DNA of 64,000 bases from Pelomonas sp. Root405 (GCF_001425165.1 NZ_LMDU01000014.1:1-64000); one strand, 5' to 3'. Positions 35,787 to 45,002 are shown, numbered from the stretch's first letter. Program-made: numbers and translations. The notes: generated from the sequence alone by a model not told the origin.

Positions 35787-36602
35787 TCAGGAGCTCTTGC
35801 GACGGCGAGCGAAAGCCACGCCACCCAGGGCCAGGCCGACCAGGGCCAGCGAAGCCGGCTCGGGCAGGTTGCCCACCGAACCGATGGCCACCGACGCGAA
35901 GCGCAGGGTGCCGCCGGCAACCAGGAATTCACCGAAGCCGTCACCGAAGAAGGTGATCTTGCTGAAGGTGCCCGACGAGTCGATGGCACCGATGAAGTTG
36001 GTGTAGCTCTGAGCCGCGGCATAGCCGGGGTTGTCGTTGGCGCTCAGCGCGTTGGCCGGCAGGGTTGCAGCGCCGCCGTCGAAGGCGATCCACAGGCCCG
36101 AGCCCGTGGCAGCGACACCATAGGCAGCTTGGACGGCAGCGGAGCGGGTGTTGGTCGTGCAGCAGGTACCCCAGTCACCGATCTCGAAGCCGAAGGCATT
36201 GACCGGCGAAGAGAACGTGAAGGTCAGACCGCTGGTGTAGCCGTTGATGTCCGGCTTGCCGGCGGCGCCGCCACCAAGACCGGCGGTCGGGTTGATGTTC
36301 CAGGTGTTGCCGGACAGCGATTGGCCGTTGCTGCTGTAGGCGCCGCCGTTCGGGGTGGCCGCAGCGCCGTTGGACGTGCGCGTCACGGTAACCGTTGCGG
36401 GGTTGCCGCCCAGATCCGTGTAGGCGTAAGAACTGGCGGCCGTGACTTGAGCTGTCGTCACGGCAGCACCGGTGCCGGTGATGACGCTGTCGAAGGTCGA
36501 GATGTTCGGCAGCGACAGGTTGTAGACAACCGGGGCGGCGACGGCCGAAGTAGCGGTCAGGACCAGCAGCGACGCTGTGGCGAGGATTTTGTGAATCTGC
36601 AT
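35787..36602 (-). CDS. PEP-CTERM sorting domain-containing protein (secreted)
   Basis: This 271-aa exported protein has the signal peptide MQIHKILATASLLVLTATSAVAA and the C-terminal sorting signal NLPEPASLALVGLALGG followed by RRRKSS. The mature part is Gly/Ala/Thr-rich, with a FTFSSPVNAFGFEIGDWGTCC segment resembling beta-sandwich PEP-CTERM proteins; no enzyme motif is seen. Start ATG 36602 is preferred because GGAG lies 6 nt upstream, while the GTG at 36614 is part of that ribosome site. A strong -24/-12 promoter (36641-36656) and a 17-bp upstream motif (36718-36734) match those of the PEP-CTERM gene at 6899. A perfect hairpin terminator follows. Confidence 0.9.
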   Translation of the reverse strand: MQIHKILATASLLVLTATSAVAAPVVYNLSLPNISTFDSVITGTGAAVTTAQVTAASSYAYTDLGGNPATVTVTRTSNGAAATPNGGAYSSNGQSLSGNTWNINPTAGLGGGAAGKPDINGYTSGLTFTFSSPVNAFGFEIGDWGTCCTTNTRSAAVQAAYGVAATGSGLWIAFDGGAATLPANALSANDNPGYAAAQSYTNFIGAIDSSGTFSKITFFGDGFGEFLVAGGTLRFASVAIGSVGNLPEPASLALVGLALGGVAFARRRKSS

Positions 36603-36640
36603 ATTTATCTCCACGGAAAGGTAAGTAACCGACCGGTTTT

Positions 36641-36656
36641 AGCAAGGAGAGTGCCA
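36641..36656 (-). promoter_or_regulatory. Sigma-54 (-24/-12) promoter for the PEP-CTERM gene at 35787
   Basis: The minus strand reads TGGCACTCTCCTTGCT: GG (36655-36654), a 10-nt spacer and GC (36643-36642), with near-consensus TGGCAC and TTGC blocks. The predicted start is near 36630, about 28 nt before the ATG. Confidence 0.82.
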
Positions 36657-36717
36657 TGACGAATTTCTTAATTAAATCAATGACTTGATGCGCTGTAAAA
36701 AGAAATGGGGCGGCCTG

Positions 36718-36734
36718 TGTAAATTTGCTCGACA
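36718..36734 (-). promoter_or_regulatory. Candidate PrsR upstream activating site
   Basis: The motif TGTAAA-N5-TCGACA is the same 17-bp pattern as at 7818-7834 and is centred about 84 bp upstream of the -12 element. With flanks it is a dyad GTGT-N11-ACAC, whereas the other copy is CTGT-N11-ACAG, so the outer base pair co-varies. A second TGTAAA half-site lies at 36694. Confidence 0.5.
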
Positions 36735-36781
36735 CCACAAAGATGGGCATGCTGAGACCGTGCCATCTGTTGGGAGGCTCC

Positions 36782-38167
36782 ATGAACACCCGCATCGAAC
36801 GCGACACCTTTGGCCCTATCGAGGTGCCCGCCGACAAGCTATGGGGAGCGCAGACGCAGCGCTCGTTGCTGAACTTTGACATTTCAGGTGAGCGCCAGGC
36901 GCCCGAATTGATCCGCGCGCTCGCGAAGGTGAAGCGCGCATCGGCCGTCGTCAACCAGGCGCTCGGGCTGCAGGACGCGACGAAGACCGACGCAATCGTT
37001 CGCGCGGCCGACGAGGTCATCAGCGGCCTGCATGCCGACGAGTTTCCGCTCGTCGTATGGCAGACCGGCTCGGGCACGCAGACCAACATGAACGTCAATG
37101 AGGTGCTGGCCAACCGCGCCAGCGAGCTGCTGGGCGGCGAGCGCGGCGAAGGGCGGCTGGTGCACCCCAACGACGACGTGAACCGCAGCCAGAGCAGCAA
37201 CGACGTGTTCCCCACTGCCATGCACGTCGCCGCCGTGCAGGCGCTGACAGAGCGGCTGCTTCCGCCGCTGCACGCCCTGCGCACGACGCTGGCTCAAAAG
37301 ACCGAGGCGTTTGACGACATCGTCAAGATCGGCCGCACCCATCTGCAGGACGCGACGCCGCTGACGCTGGGCCAGGAGATCTCCGGCTGGGTGGCGCAAC
37401 TGACGCACGGCGAGCGCCACGTGATGGCCGCACTGCCGCATCTTTATGAGCTGGCATTGGGGGGCACGGCGGTCGGGACAGGCCTCAACGCCCCGAAGGG
37501 CTATGCCGAGCAGGTCGCAGCCGAATTGGCGCGGCTGACCGGCCAACCCTTTGTCACCGCGCCGAACAAGTTCGAGGCGATGGCTTCCTGCGACGCCCTG
37601 GTCCATGCCCACGGCGCGCTAAAAACGCTCGCCGCCAGCATGACCAAGATTGCCAACGATGTGCGCTGGCTGGCCAGCGGCCCGCGCAGCGGCATCGGCG
37701 AGATCCGCATCCCGGAGAACGAGCCGGGCTCGTCCATCATGCCGGGCAAGGTCAACCCGACGCAGAGCGAGGCGGTCACGATGCTGGCCGCTCAGGTGAT
37801 GGGCAACGACGTGGCCATCAACATCGGCGGCGCGTCCGGCAACTTCGAGCTGAACGTGTTTCGGCCCATGGTCATCCACAACTTCCTGCAGAGCGTGCGG
37901 CTGCTGGCCGATGGCATGGCCAGCTTTGACAAGCATTGCGCCGTCGGCATCGAGCCGAACGAGCGGCGGATCAGCGAGTTGGTGGAACGCTCACTGATGT
38001 TGGTGACAGCGCTCAACACCCATATCGGCTACGACAAGGCCGCGCAGATCGCCAAGAAAGCGCACAAGGACGGCAGCAGCCTGCGCGAGGCCGCGCTGGC
38101 GCTCGGCCACGTAACGGCCGAGCAGTTCGACGCCTGGGTGGTACCGGCGCAAATGGTCGGCCGCTGA
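36782..38167 (+). CDS. fumC: Fumarate hydratase, class II
   Basis: This is an oxygen-stable homotetrameric fumarase (461 aa) of the TCA cycle. It begins [24 protein letters not shown] with GGGAGG directly upstream, which rules out the in-frame ATG at 36725. Key regions are [13 protein letters not shown], the [14 protein letters not shown] substrate loop, [16 protein letters not shown], and the superfamily signature [13 protein letters not shown] beginning at Gly316, with catalytic Ser317 or Ser318. It stands alone; its stop lies 3 bp from the convergent UPF0114 stop. Confidence 0.95.
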   Translation: MNTRIERDTFGPIEVPADKLWGAQTQRSLLNFDISGERQAPELIRALAKVKRASAVVNQALGLQDATKTDAIVRAADEVISGLHADEFPLVVWQTGSGTQTNMNVNEVLANRASELLGGERGEGRLVHPNDDVNRSQSSNDVFPTAMHVAAVQALTERLLPPLHALRTTLAQKTEAFDDIVKIGRTHLQDATPLTLGQEISGWVAQLTHGERHVMAALPHLYELALGGTAVGTGLNAPKGYAEQVAAELARLTGQPFVTAPNKFEAMASCDALVHAHGALKTLAASMTKIANDVRWLASGPRSGIGEIRIPENEPGSSIMPGKVNPTQSEAVTMLAAQVMGNDVAINIGGASGNFELNVFRPMVIHNFLQSVRLLADGMASFDKHCAVGIEPNERRISELVERSLMLVTALNTHIGYDKAAQIAKKAHKDGSSLREAALALGHVTAEQFDAWVVPAQMVGR

Positions 38168-38170
38168 GGA

Positions 38171-38758
38171 TCAGTGCTTGCCCGACTCCGTGGAAGCCAG
38201 CAGCCGATCCGTGTAGGCAATCGCCATCGCCGATGCAAGGAAGGCGACATGGATCAGCGTCTGCCACATCAGCGTTTTCTCGCTGTAGTTGTCGGCGTTG
38301 ATGAACGTCTTCAACAGGTGGATGGAGCTGATGCCGATGATGGCCGTGGCCAGCTTGACCTTCAGCACCGAGGCGTTCACGTGGCTGAGCCACTCCGGCT
38401 GGTCGGGATGACCATCCAGGTCCATGCGCGATACGAACGTCTCGTAGCCGCCCACGATGACCATGATCAGCAGGTTGGAGATCATCACCACGTCGATCAG
38501 CCCGAGCACGACGAGCATCAGGATGGTTTCGTTGAGCTTGCCGGGCAGCGCCTCGCCCTTGTAGCCGATGCTCTTGACCAGAATGTCCAACGCCGCCTGG
38601 TTGCCGAACGCCGCCTCGATCAAGTGCACCAGCTCCGTCCAGAACTGGAACACGTAGACAGCCTGCGCCAGGATCAGCCCAAGATACAGCGGCAGCTGCA
38701 GCCAGCGGCTGGCGAAGATAAGGCGGGGCAGAGGGCGGAGCTGGGGATCGTTGGGCAT
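38171..38758 (-). CDS. UPF0114/YqhA family membrane protein (TIGR00645)
   Basis: This 195-aa inner-membrane protein has three to four hydrophobic helices. It matches the TIGR00645/YqhA group through [40 protein letters not shown] and the conserved VGGYETFVS and [17 protein letters not shown] segments. Function is unknown for the family. ATG 38758 (MPNDPQLR) was chosen over an in-frame ATG at 38812 that would add a non-conserved segment and approach the divergent acs promoter region. Confidence 0.88.
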   Translation of the reverse strand: MPNDPQLRPLPRLIFASRWLQLPLYLGLILAQAVYVFQFWTELVHLIEAAFGNQAALDILVKSIGYKGEALPGKLNETILMLVVLGLIDVVMISNLLIMVIVGGYETFVSRMDLDGHPDQPEWLSHVNASVLKVKLATAIIGISSIHLLKTFINADNYSEKTLMWQTLIHVAFLASAMAIAYTDRLLASTESGKH

Positions 38759-38877
38759 GGATGGGGCGCGAGCAGAATTGGGGGAAATTCTAGGTGCCGT
38801 GCATGACGCCACATCGTCAGGGCATCGTCAGACGCCAGAAGCACAGTCCGCGCCAAGAAATCATCAGGAGACAAGCC

Positions 38878-40839
38878 ATGAGCACGCTCAACACCTATGC
38901 GCCCACCGCCGAGTGGGTTGCCAATGCCCACGTCAAAGGCGAGGCCGGCTATGCGGCGCTGGTGGCCGAGGCCGAGGCCGACTACGCCGGCTTCTGGGCC
39001 CGCCAGGCCCGCGAGCTGTTGAGCTGGCAGACGCCGTTCACCAAGACGCTGAACGACAGCGATGCGCCCTTCTTCAAGTGGTTCGAGGACGGCAAGCTGA
39101 ACGTTTCCTACAACTGCCTCGACCGCCATGTCGAAGCCGGCAAGGGTGGCAAGACGGCGCTGATCTTCGAAGCCGACGATGGCAAGGTCACCAATGTCAC
39201 CTACTCGGAATTGCTGGCCAAGGTCGGTCAGCTAGCCAATGCATTGAAGGCGCGCGGCATCAAGAAAGGCGACCGCGTCGTCATCTACATGCCCATGTCT
39301 GTCGAAGGCGTGGTGGCCATGCAAGCCTGCGCCCGCATCGGCGCGACGCACTCGGTCGTGTTCGGCGGCTTCTCGGCGCAGTCCTTGCGCGACCGCGTGC
39401 AGGACGCCGGCGCCGTGGCCATTCTCTGCGCCGACGAGCAGGCGCGTGGCGGCAAGGCGCTGCCGCTGAAATCAATCGTCGACGAGGCGCTGGACGGCGG
39501 CGTCTGCCCGACGCTGAAGGACGTCATCGTCTACAAGCGCACCGGCGGCAAGGTTGGCTGGGTCGAAGGCCGTGACTCGTGGCTGCATGAGCTGATGGCC
39601 GCTGAGTCCACGACCTGCGCGCCCGAATGGGTCGAGGCCGAGCACCCGCTCTTCCTGCTCTACACATCCGGCTCCACCGGCAAGCCCAAGGGCGTGCAGC
39701 ACAGCACCGGCGGTTATCTGCTGCACGCGGCGCTGACGACCAAGTGGACCTTCGACCTGAAGGACGACGACATCTTCTGGTGCACGGCCGACATCGGCTG
39801 GGTGACCGGCCACACCTACATCACCTACGGCCCGCTGGCCCTGGGCGGCACCGAAATCGTCTTCGAGGGTGTACCCACCTACCCAGACGCCGGCCGCTTC
39901 TGGCAGATGATCGAGAAACACAAGGTCACGATCTTCTACACGGCGCCCACGGCCATCCGGTCGCTGATCAAGGCCGCCGAGAGCAACGCCGCTGTCCACC
40001 CCGCGCGCTCCGACCTCAGCAGCCTGCGCCTGCTGGGCTCAGTCGGCGAGCCCATCAACCCCGCTGCCTGGGAGTGGTACCACCAGCATGTCGGCGGCGG
40101 CCGTTGCCCCATCGTCGACACCTTCTGGCAGACCGAGACCGGCGGCCACATGATCACGCCGCTGCCCGGCGCCACGACGCTGGTGCCCGGCTCCTGCACG
40201 CTGCCCTTCCCGGGCATCACAGCGGCCATCGTCGACGAGACCGGCAACGACGTGCCCAACGGCCAGGGCGGCATCCTGGTCGTCAAGAAGCCGTGGCCCA
40301 GCATGATTCGCACGATCTGGGGCGACCCTGAGCGCTTCAAGAAAAGCTACTACCCGCCGGAGCTGAAGGGCTACTACCTGGCCGGCGACGGCGCCATCCG
40401 CGACGCCGAGACGGGCTACTTCACGATCACCGGTCGCATCGACGACGTGCTGAACGTGTCCGGCCACCGCATGGGCACGATGGAGATCGAGTCGGCGCTG
40501 GTCAGCTGCACCGAGCTGGTCGCCGAGGCGGCCGTCGTCGGCCGCCCGGACGACACCACCGGCGAGGCCATCTGCGCCTTCGTCGTGCTGAAGCGCCCGC
40601 GCCCCAGCGGCGACGAGGCCAAGGCGATTGCCAAACAGCTGCGCGACCACGTGGCCAAGGAGATCGGCCCCATCGCCAAGCCCAAGGACATCCGCTTCGG
40701 CGACAACCTGCCCAAGACCCGCTCGGGCAAGATCATGCGGCGGTTGCTGCGGTCGGTGGCGAAGGGCGAGACGGTCACCCAGGACACCTCGACCTTGGAG
40801 AACCCGGCCATCCTGGAGCAGCTAGGTCAAGCTTACTGA
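38878..40839 (+). CDS. acs: Acetyl-CoA synthetase (AMP-forming)
   Basis: This enzyme activates acetate to acetyl-CoA via acetyl-AMP (653 aa, standard size). The adenylate-forming signature [18 protein letters not shown] is present. So are [17 protein letters not shown], the hinge region [20 protein letters not shown], and [12 protein letters not shown] with Lys618, the lysine normally acetylated to switch the enzyme off. ATG 38878 follows AGGAGA. The last 13 codons (peptide [12 protein letters not shown] plus stop) recur twice downstream in a palindrome-rich array, with only synonymous differences. The downstream copies are not part of this protein. Confidence 0.96.
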   Translation: MSTLNTYAPTAEWVANAHVKGEAGYAALVAEAEADYAGFWARQARELLSWQTPFTKTLNDSDAPFFKWFEDGKLNVSYNCLDRHVEAGKGGKTALIFEADDGKVTNVTYSELLAKVGQLANALKARGIKKGDRVVIYMPMSVEGVVAMQACARIGATHSVVFGGFSAQSLRDRVQDAGAVAILCADEQARGGKALPLKSIVDEALDGGVCPTLKDVIVYKRTGGKVGWVEGRDSWLHELMAAESTTCAPEWVEAEHPLFLLYTSGSTGKPKGVQHSTGGYLLHAALTTKWTFDLKDDDIFWCTADIGWVTGHTYITYGPLALGGTEIVFEGVPTYPDAGRFWQMIEKHKVTIFYTAPTAIRSLIKAAESNAAVHPARSDLSSLRLLGSVGEPINPAAWEWYHQHVGGGRCPIVDTFWQTETGGHMITPLPGATTLVPGSCTLPFPGITAAIVDETGNDVPNGQGGILVVKKPWPSMIRTIWGDPERFKKSYYPPELKGYYLAGDGAIRDAETGYFTITGRIDDVLNVSGHRMGTMEIESALVSCTELVAEAAVVGRPDDTTGEAICAFVVLKRPRPSGDEAKAIAKQLRDHVAKEIGPIAKPKDIRFGDNLPKTRSGKIMRRLLRSVAKGETVTQDTSTLENPAILEQLGQAY

Positions 40840-40854
40840 CCGGGCCGGGTTCGG

Positions 40855-40891
40855 GGTTCACTCATATCGCCCAGCGATGTGGGTGAACACC
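40855..40891. repeat. Palindromic element 1 of the acs-tail array
   Basis: This is an imperfect 37-bp palindrome. GGTTCACTCATATCGC pairs with GCGATGTGGGTGAACACC around a 3-nt centre. It shares its core with element 2 at 40990. Confidence 0.8.
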
Positions 40892-40989
40892 AAAATCCCG
40901 CGATCCTTGAGCAGCTGGGTCAGGCTTACTGACCAGCTGCTCAAGCCGCACGCAGTGCGGGGAGGCGCAAGCCGACAGCGGGATTTGGG

Positions 40990-41024
40990 GCGTGCTCATA
41001 TCGCTTGCGATGTGAGCGAGCACC
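40990..41024. repeat. Palindromic element 2 of the acs-tail array
   Basis: This is an imperfect 35-bp palindrome. GCGTGCTCATATCGC pairs with GCGATGTGAGCGAGCACC around TT. It is related to element 1 and lies immediately before the third acs-tail copy. Confidence 0.8.
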
Positions 41025-41087
41025 AAAACCCGGCCATCCTGGAGCAACTGGGTCAGGCCTACTGATCGCTGCCGCGAGTGCCAACGA

Positions 41088-41111
41088 AAAGGCCGCCCCC
41101 GGGCGGCCTTT
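41088..41111. terminator. Bidirectional terminator between the acs array and the phytase-like gene
   Basis: The 11-bp perfect stem AAAGGCCGCCC/GGGCGGCCTTT has a 2-nt loop, A's on one side and T's on the other. It would stop transcription from acs on the plus strand and from the minus-strand gene that ends at 41129. Confidence 0.8.
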
Positions 41112-41128
41112 GTATTGACGGGTGCGGA

Positions 41129-42502
41129 TCAACCGCGTTGACGGCGGCGCGCCACGAAGCCGACGACGCCCAGCCCACCCAGCAGCATCGCCAGGCTGGC
41201 CGGTTCAGGCACAGGCGACACATTGAGCGCCTGGTCGAGGCGGATCTTCAGGAACTCGGTGTTGTCCGAGCCCAGGTTGCGCCCGCCGGTGCCGGGGTAG
41301 TTGTTGTCGTTGGCGACCAGCAGCGTGTTCGCATCGAGGATGAGGACGCTTTCGATGGTCGTGAACGGGAAGGTGAAGGCCGTGCTGCCGTCGCCGTTCA
41401 GGTCGTTGGGGTCGGCGATGTCCATCAGGTTGACCACTTCGGTCTTGCTGAGGTTGCCGCTGCCGTCGACTTGGTTCAGGTCGATCTTGAAGATCTTCTT
41501 GAACGGCGTGCCGCTGGTGGCGGTGGCGCCGTTGCGCTCGATGACCAGGAACTCGTGCTCGTTGATGGCCGTCATGTCGCCGATGGCCGTGCCGGCGGCA
41601 TCGAGCTTGTAGCGCCATTGCTGGCCGGTGTAGCTTTCGGTGTCGATATCAAAAGCGTTGATGCGCAGCGTGCGGGCCGGGTCGCCGGTCACCGTGCCTT
41701 CGAGCAGCGTGTAGAGGCGGTCCCCATTCGGGCTGGAGGCCATGCCCTCGAAGCCGAGGGAGCGGCCCAGCGTCGCGCCGATGGTGCCGTTCACGACCGC
41801 CTCGTTCTGCGGCGAGGCGACGCCCAGCATGCCGACCTCGCGGCGCAGGACTTCGCCGTTGGCATTGGTCTTGATCAGGTAGGGGCCGAACTCATCACCG
41901 AACCAGTAGTTGCCGTTCTTGTCCTTGCGGGCGGCCTCCACGTCGAGGTCGGCACCGGTCAACAAGCGGTTGGCGCGGATGCTGGGATCGACCAGCGGGT
42001 TGGCGGCGTTGTTGTAGTAGCGGGTGTAGTCGGCCTGCACCTTCAGGCTGAGGAGATGGTTGGGATCGGACAGTGTGATGTGGCTGCCGGCCGTGAAGCC
42101 CGCCATGGCGGCGCCGGTGTTGAAGTTGGCCGCGGCAACCGTGCCGCTGCCGCCGGACGCAGTCTTGAAATCCGGCGTGACGGCATACAGGCGCAGCAGC
42201 GTGTCGGCCGAGTTACCCTGCGCGCCAAAGCCGTTGTCGGCCATGTAGATGTAGCTGCCGGCCTTGGGGCCGTTCAGCACGGCCGAAAAGCCTTGCACCG
42301 GTTGCTTGTTCAGCAGCGGCAGCGGGTTGCCGCCGGCGCCGCTGGCGAACTGGCCGGACGTGGGCCCGTCTGCAAACGTATTGGCCGGCATCAGCGCCCA
42401 GCCTGCCAGGGATGCCGAGGCGGCCTGGGCCAGCGGCGCGGCGAAGAGGGCGACGACGGCAGCCGCGGCTGCGGTGCGTTTCGTGAGGCGGAAGGTGGTC
42501 AT
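41129..42502 (-). CDS. Phytase-like esterase-domain protein with PEP-CTERM sorting signal
   Basis: This 457-aa secreted protein has the signal peptide MTTFRLTKRTAAAAAVVALF..AQAA. The body is of the 'esterase-like activity of phytase' family: GFSAVLNGPKAGSYIYMADNGFG near the start, ADLDVEAARKDKNGNYWFGDEFGPYL, GFEGMASSPNGDRLYTLLEG and ERNGATATSGTPFKKIFKIDL, resembling blades of a beta-propeller. The C-terminus is the exosortase signal SPVPEPASLAMLLGGLG with RRRQRG. It may be a surface-attached phosphoesterase. ATG 42502 is preferred to 42586 because it begins the signal peptide. No convincing sigma-54 promoter precedes it, unlike the other two PEP-CTERM genes here. Confidence 0.87.
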   Translation of the reverse strand: MTTFRLTKRTAAAAAVVALFAAPLAQAASASLAGWALMPANTFADGPTSGQFASGAGGNPLPLLNKQPVQGFSAVLNGPKAGSYIYMADNGFGAQGNSADTLLRLYAVTPDFKTASGGSGTVAAANFNTGAAMAGFTAGSHITLSDPNHLLSLKVQADYTRYYNNAANPLVDPSIRANRLLTGADLDVEAARKDKNGNYWFGDEFGPYLIKTNANGEVLRREVGMLGVASPQNEAVVNGTIGATLGRSLGFEGMASSPNGDRLYTLLEGTVTGDPARTLRINAFDIDTESYTGQQWRYKLDAAGTAIGDMTAINEHEFLVIERNGATATSGTPFKKIFKIDLNQVDGSGNLSKTEVVNLMDIADPNDLNGDGSTAFTFPFTTIESVLILDANTLLVANDNNYPGTGGRNLGSDNTEFLKIRLDQALNVSPVPEPASLAMLLGGLGVVGFVARRRQRG

Positions 42503-42590
42503 GGGCGAGCCGTTAGGAAAGCGCAGAACAGCCTGCGCGGCGCGATTCTTGGCAGTGGCCGTGAAACGCCCATGACGCCCGCCCAATGAA

Positions 42591-42612
42591 AACAGGCCCC
42601 GCAGGGCCTGTT
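42591..42612 (-). terminator. Rho-independent terminator of the cytochrome c gene
   Basis: The inverted repeat AACAGGCCC/GGGCCTGTT with loop CGCA is followed on the minus strand by TTCATTGG. It lies about 20 bp past the cytochrome c stop codon. Confidence 0.75.
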
Positions 42613-42632
42613 GAATCAGGTCGACGGCCGGC

Positions 42633-42935
42633 TTACTTGACCGTCATGACCCACTTGGCCAGCGTCTCGGCTTCAGCCGCACTGACCTGCGGGTTGGCCG
42701 GCATCGGCACCGGACCCCAGACGCCGGCGCCGCCCTTCTGGATCTTCTCGGCCAGCTTCTTGTACGCATCTTTGTCCTTCGCGTACTTGGCGGCCACTTC
42801 CTTGTAGGCCGGGCCGACCAGCTTCTTGTCGACTGCATGGCAGGCCATGCAGTTCTTCTTCTGGGCCAGTTCCTGGTTGGCGAAGGCGGCAGCCGGGGCG
42901 AGAAGCGCGAGGCTGAGGATCAGTACATTCTTCAT
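42633..42935 (-). CDS. Class I c-type cytochrome (c551/c552-like)
   Basis: This is a 100-aa periplasmic monohaem cytochrome. The signal peptide ends ..PAAAFA before NQEL. The haem-binding motif CMACH is at residues 29-33, with Met78 in GPVPMPANP as the likely sixth ligand. The conserved closing helix is AEAETLAKWVMTV. The size and loop layout match cytochrome c551/c552 electron carriers. AAAGG lies upstream of the ATG. It is expressed away from the small Trp-rich protein gene at 42995. Confidence 0.93.
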   Translation of the reverse strand: MKNVLILSLALLAPAAAFANQELAQKKNCMACHAVDKKLVGPAYKEVAAKYAKDKDAYKKLAEKIQKGGAGVWGPVPMPANPQVSAAEAETLAKWVMTVK

Positions 42936-42994
42936 GCAAACCTTTCGGGGCGTTGGACTACAGTGAACGCAAAGATACCTGAAGGAGTTGACGC

Positions 42995-43252
42995 ATGGTT
43001 TTCGTATTGATTGGCGTGCTGTGCGTTGTTTTGCGGCTCGGCGGCTGGGTTCAGTTCCACCAGGACGATTTATGGGCCTGGGTCATCGTGCTGTCGCCCT
43101 TTGCGCTGGCCGCAGCCTGGTGGGCCTGGGCCGACGCTTCCGGCCTGACCCAGCGCAAGGCCATGCGGTCGATGGACGAGCGCAAGGCTGCGCGCCGCGA
43201 GCAGCAGATGGAAGCGCTGGGGCAGTTCAGGCCAGGGAAGAAAAAGCGCTGA
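42995..43252 (+). CDS. Small Trp-rich membrane protein (TIGR04438 family)
   Basis: This 85-aa protein has two hydrophobic segments: residues 1-18, and about 27-48 containing AAAWWAWADASG. They are followed by the charged tail TQRKAMRSMDERKAARREQQMEA. The WWAWADASGLTQRKAM core is characteristic of a Burkholderiales family of unknown function. GAAGGAG precedes the ATG at good spacing. Its 3' end overlaps the likely terminator of the convergent ilvD gene. Confidence 0.82.
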   Translation: MVFVLIGVLCVVLRLGGWVQFHQDDLWAWVIVLSPFALAAAWWAWADASGLTQRKAMRSMDERKAARREQQMEALGQFRPGKKKR

Positions 43253-43259
43253 GAGCGCC
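43241..43259 (-). terminator. Candidate terminator of ilvD
   Basis: On the minus strand, GGCGCT-CTC-AGCGCT followed by TTTTTC starts 3 bp after the ilvD stop. The stem is short with a G-U closing pair but the T-tract is good. It lies inside the 3' end of the convergent small Trp-rich gene. Confidence 0.5.
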
Positions 43260-43261
43260 TC

Positions 43262-44941
43262 TCACTCGAACCGGTCCAGCACGGCGCCCGAGCTGGCGCT
43301 GGACGCGTTCCTGGCGAATTTGGCCAGCACCCCGCGCGTGTAACGCGGTGATGGTTGAACCCAGGCTGCACGGCGCTTGGCGATTTCCGCATCGCCGACA
43401 TTCAGGTTGAGCAGCAGCTGATGGGCGTCGATGGTGATCGAGTCTCCCTCTTGCACCAAGGCGATGACACCGCCTTCGTAGGCTTCGGGCGCCACGTGGC
43501 CCACGACCATGCCCCAGGTGCCGCCTGAGAACCGGCCATCGGTGATCAGGCCCACGCTTTCGCCCAGGCCCTGGCCGATCAGCGCGCCGGTGGGCGCCAG
43601 CATTTCCGGCATGCCGGGGCCGCCCTTGGGGCCCAAGTAGCGCAGCACCATCACATCGCCGGCCACGATCTTGTTGGCCATGATGGCGGCCAGCGCGCTC
43701 TGCTCGTCGTCGAAGACGCGCGCCGGGCCGGTCATCACCGGCGTCTTCAGGCCGGTGATCTTGGCCACGCAGCCTTCCGGGCTCAGGTTGCCGCGCAGGA
43801 TGGCCAGGTGGCCCTCAGCGTAGATCGGCTTGGCAACCGGCTGGATGACGTCCTGCTCGGCGCTCAGCGCTGGCACGTCGGCCAGGTTCTCGGCCACGGT
43901 CTTGCCGGTGATCGTGATGCAGTCGCCGTGCAGCAGGCCGGCGGTCAGCAACTCCTTCATGACGGCGGGCACGCCGCCCGCCTTGTGCAGGTCCACGGCG
44001 AGGTACTGGCCGCTAGGCTTCAGGTTGCACAGCACCGGGATCTTCTTGCGCATCCGCTCGAAGTCGTCAATGGTCCAGTCCACCTCGGCCGCATGGGCGA
44101 TGGCCAGGAAGTGCAGCACCGCGTTCGTCGAGCCGCCCGTGGCCATGATGACGGCGACGGCGTTCTCGATGGCCTTCTTGGTGACGATGTCGCGCGGCTT
44201 CAGGTCGGCCTTGACGGCCTCGACGAGGTAGACCGCCGCTTTCTTCGTGTTCTCGACGACTTCGTCCTCGACGTTGGACATCGACGACGAGTACGGCAGG
44301 CTCATGCCCAGCGCCTCGAAGGCGGAGCTCATCGTGTTGGCCGTGTACATGCCGCCGCAGGAGCCGCTGCCGGGGATGGCGCGCTTCTCGATCTGGCAGA
44401 AGTCTTCCTCGCTCATCTTGCCGGCGCTGAACTGGCCCACCGCTTCGAAGACGCTGACGATGTTCAGGTCCTGGCCCTTGTAGTGGCCCGGCTTGATGGT
44501 GCCGCCGTAGATATAGATCGCCGGCACGTTGGCGCGCAGCATGCCCATCATGCCGCCCGGCATGTTCTTGTCGCAGCCGCCGATGACCATGACGCCGTCC
44601 AGCCACTGTCCACCCACGCAGGTCTCCACGCAGTCGGAAATGACCTCGCGCGACACCAGGCTGTACTTCATGCCCTCCGTGCCCATGGCCATGCCGTCCG
44701 AGATCGTGGGCGTGCCGAACAGCTGGGCGTTGGCGCCGGCGGCCTTCAGGCCGATGACGGCGGCGTCGGCGAGCTTTTGCAGGCCGGAGTTGCAGGGCGT
44801 GATCGTAGAGTGGCCATTGGCGATGCCGATCATCGGCTTGCCGAAGTCGCTCTCCTGGTAGCCCATGCCGTAGTACATGGAACGGTTGGGGGCGCGTGCC
44901 ACGCCTTCGGTGATGTTCTTGCTGCGGCGGTTGAAGCTCAT
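43262..44941 (-). CDS. ilvD: Dihydroxy-acid dehydratase
   Basis: This iron-sulfur dehydratase catalyses the third common step of isoleucine and valine biosynthesis and is also needed for pantothenate. The length of 559 aa is normal for the family. Landmarks are [57 protein letters not shown] with a cluster-binding Cys, [15 protein letters not shown], and the C-terminal [25 protein letters not shown] LysR regulator is transcribed divergently from the 90-bp gap upstream, which contains a TCGAT/ATCGA dyad. Confidence 0.96.
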   Translation of the reverse strand: MSFNRRSKNITEGVARAPNRSMYYGMGYQESDFGKPMIGIANGHSTITPCNSGLQKLADAAVIGLKAAGANAQLFGTPTISDGMAMGTEGMKYSLVSREVISDCVETCVGGQWLDGVMVIGGCDKNMPGGMMGMLRANVPAIYIYGGTIKPGHYKGQDLNIVSVFEAVGQFSAGKMSEEDFCQIEKRAIPGSGSCGGMYTANTMSSAFEALGMSLPYSSSMSNVEDEVVENTKKAAVYLVEAVKADLKPRDIVTKKAIENAVAVIMATGGSTNAVLHFLAIAHAAEVDWTIDDFERMRKKIPVLCNLKPSGQYLAVDLHKAGGVPAVMKELLTAGLLHGDCITITGKTVAENLADVPALSAEQDVIQPVAKPIYAEGHLAILRGNLSPEGCVAKITGLKTPVMTGPARVFDDEQSALAAIMANKIVAGDVMVLRYLGPKGGPGMPEMLAPTGALIGQGLGESVGLITDGRFSGGTWGMVVGHVAPEAYEGGVIALVQEGDSITIDAHQLLLNLNVGDAEIAKRRAAWVQPSPRYTRGVLAKFARNASSASSGAVLDRFE

Positions 44942-45002
44942 GGCGGTTTCCTCTTGAAGACGGCAGTGTGGCGCGTGAAGGTTCGCGTTTCAAATATATT
45001 GT

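Larger units (their letters stand above)
40801..41065 (+). repeat. Tandem array: three acs 3'-end copies separated by two palindromic elements
   Basis: Three 39-bp copies of the acs terminal codons lie at 40801-40839 (the real gene end), 40894-40932 and 41027-41065. All three encode [12 protein letters not shown] followed by TGA. Pairwise differences (6, 4 and 6 bases) are all synonymous third-position changes. Similarity stops abruptly at both edges of the 39 bp. Imperfect palindromes at 40855-40891 and 40990-41024 share CTCATATCGC-N(2-3)-GCGATGTG and precede copies two and three. Copy two is also partly mirrored (TTGAGCAGCTG ... CAGCTGCTCAA), giving a long potential hairpin. Confidence 0.9.

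Noticed and set aside
40877-41065. A 62-codon plus-strand frame ending in the same peptide as acetyl-CoA synthetase
   Set aside because: Its end is the third acs-tail copy and its beginning runs through the palindromes; there is no ribosome site or gene-like composition.
42520-42575. A possible -24/-12 element before the phytase-like gene
   Set aside because: GG-N10-GC spacing can be found on the minus strand (GGGCGTTTCACGGC), but neither block matches the consensus otherwise; expected by chance in GC-rich DNA.
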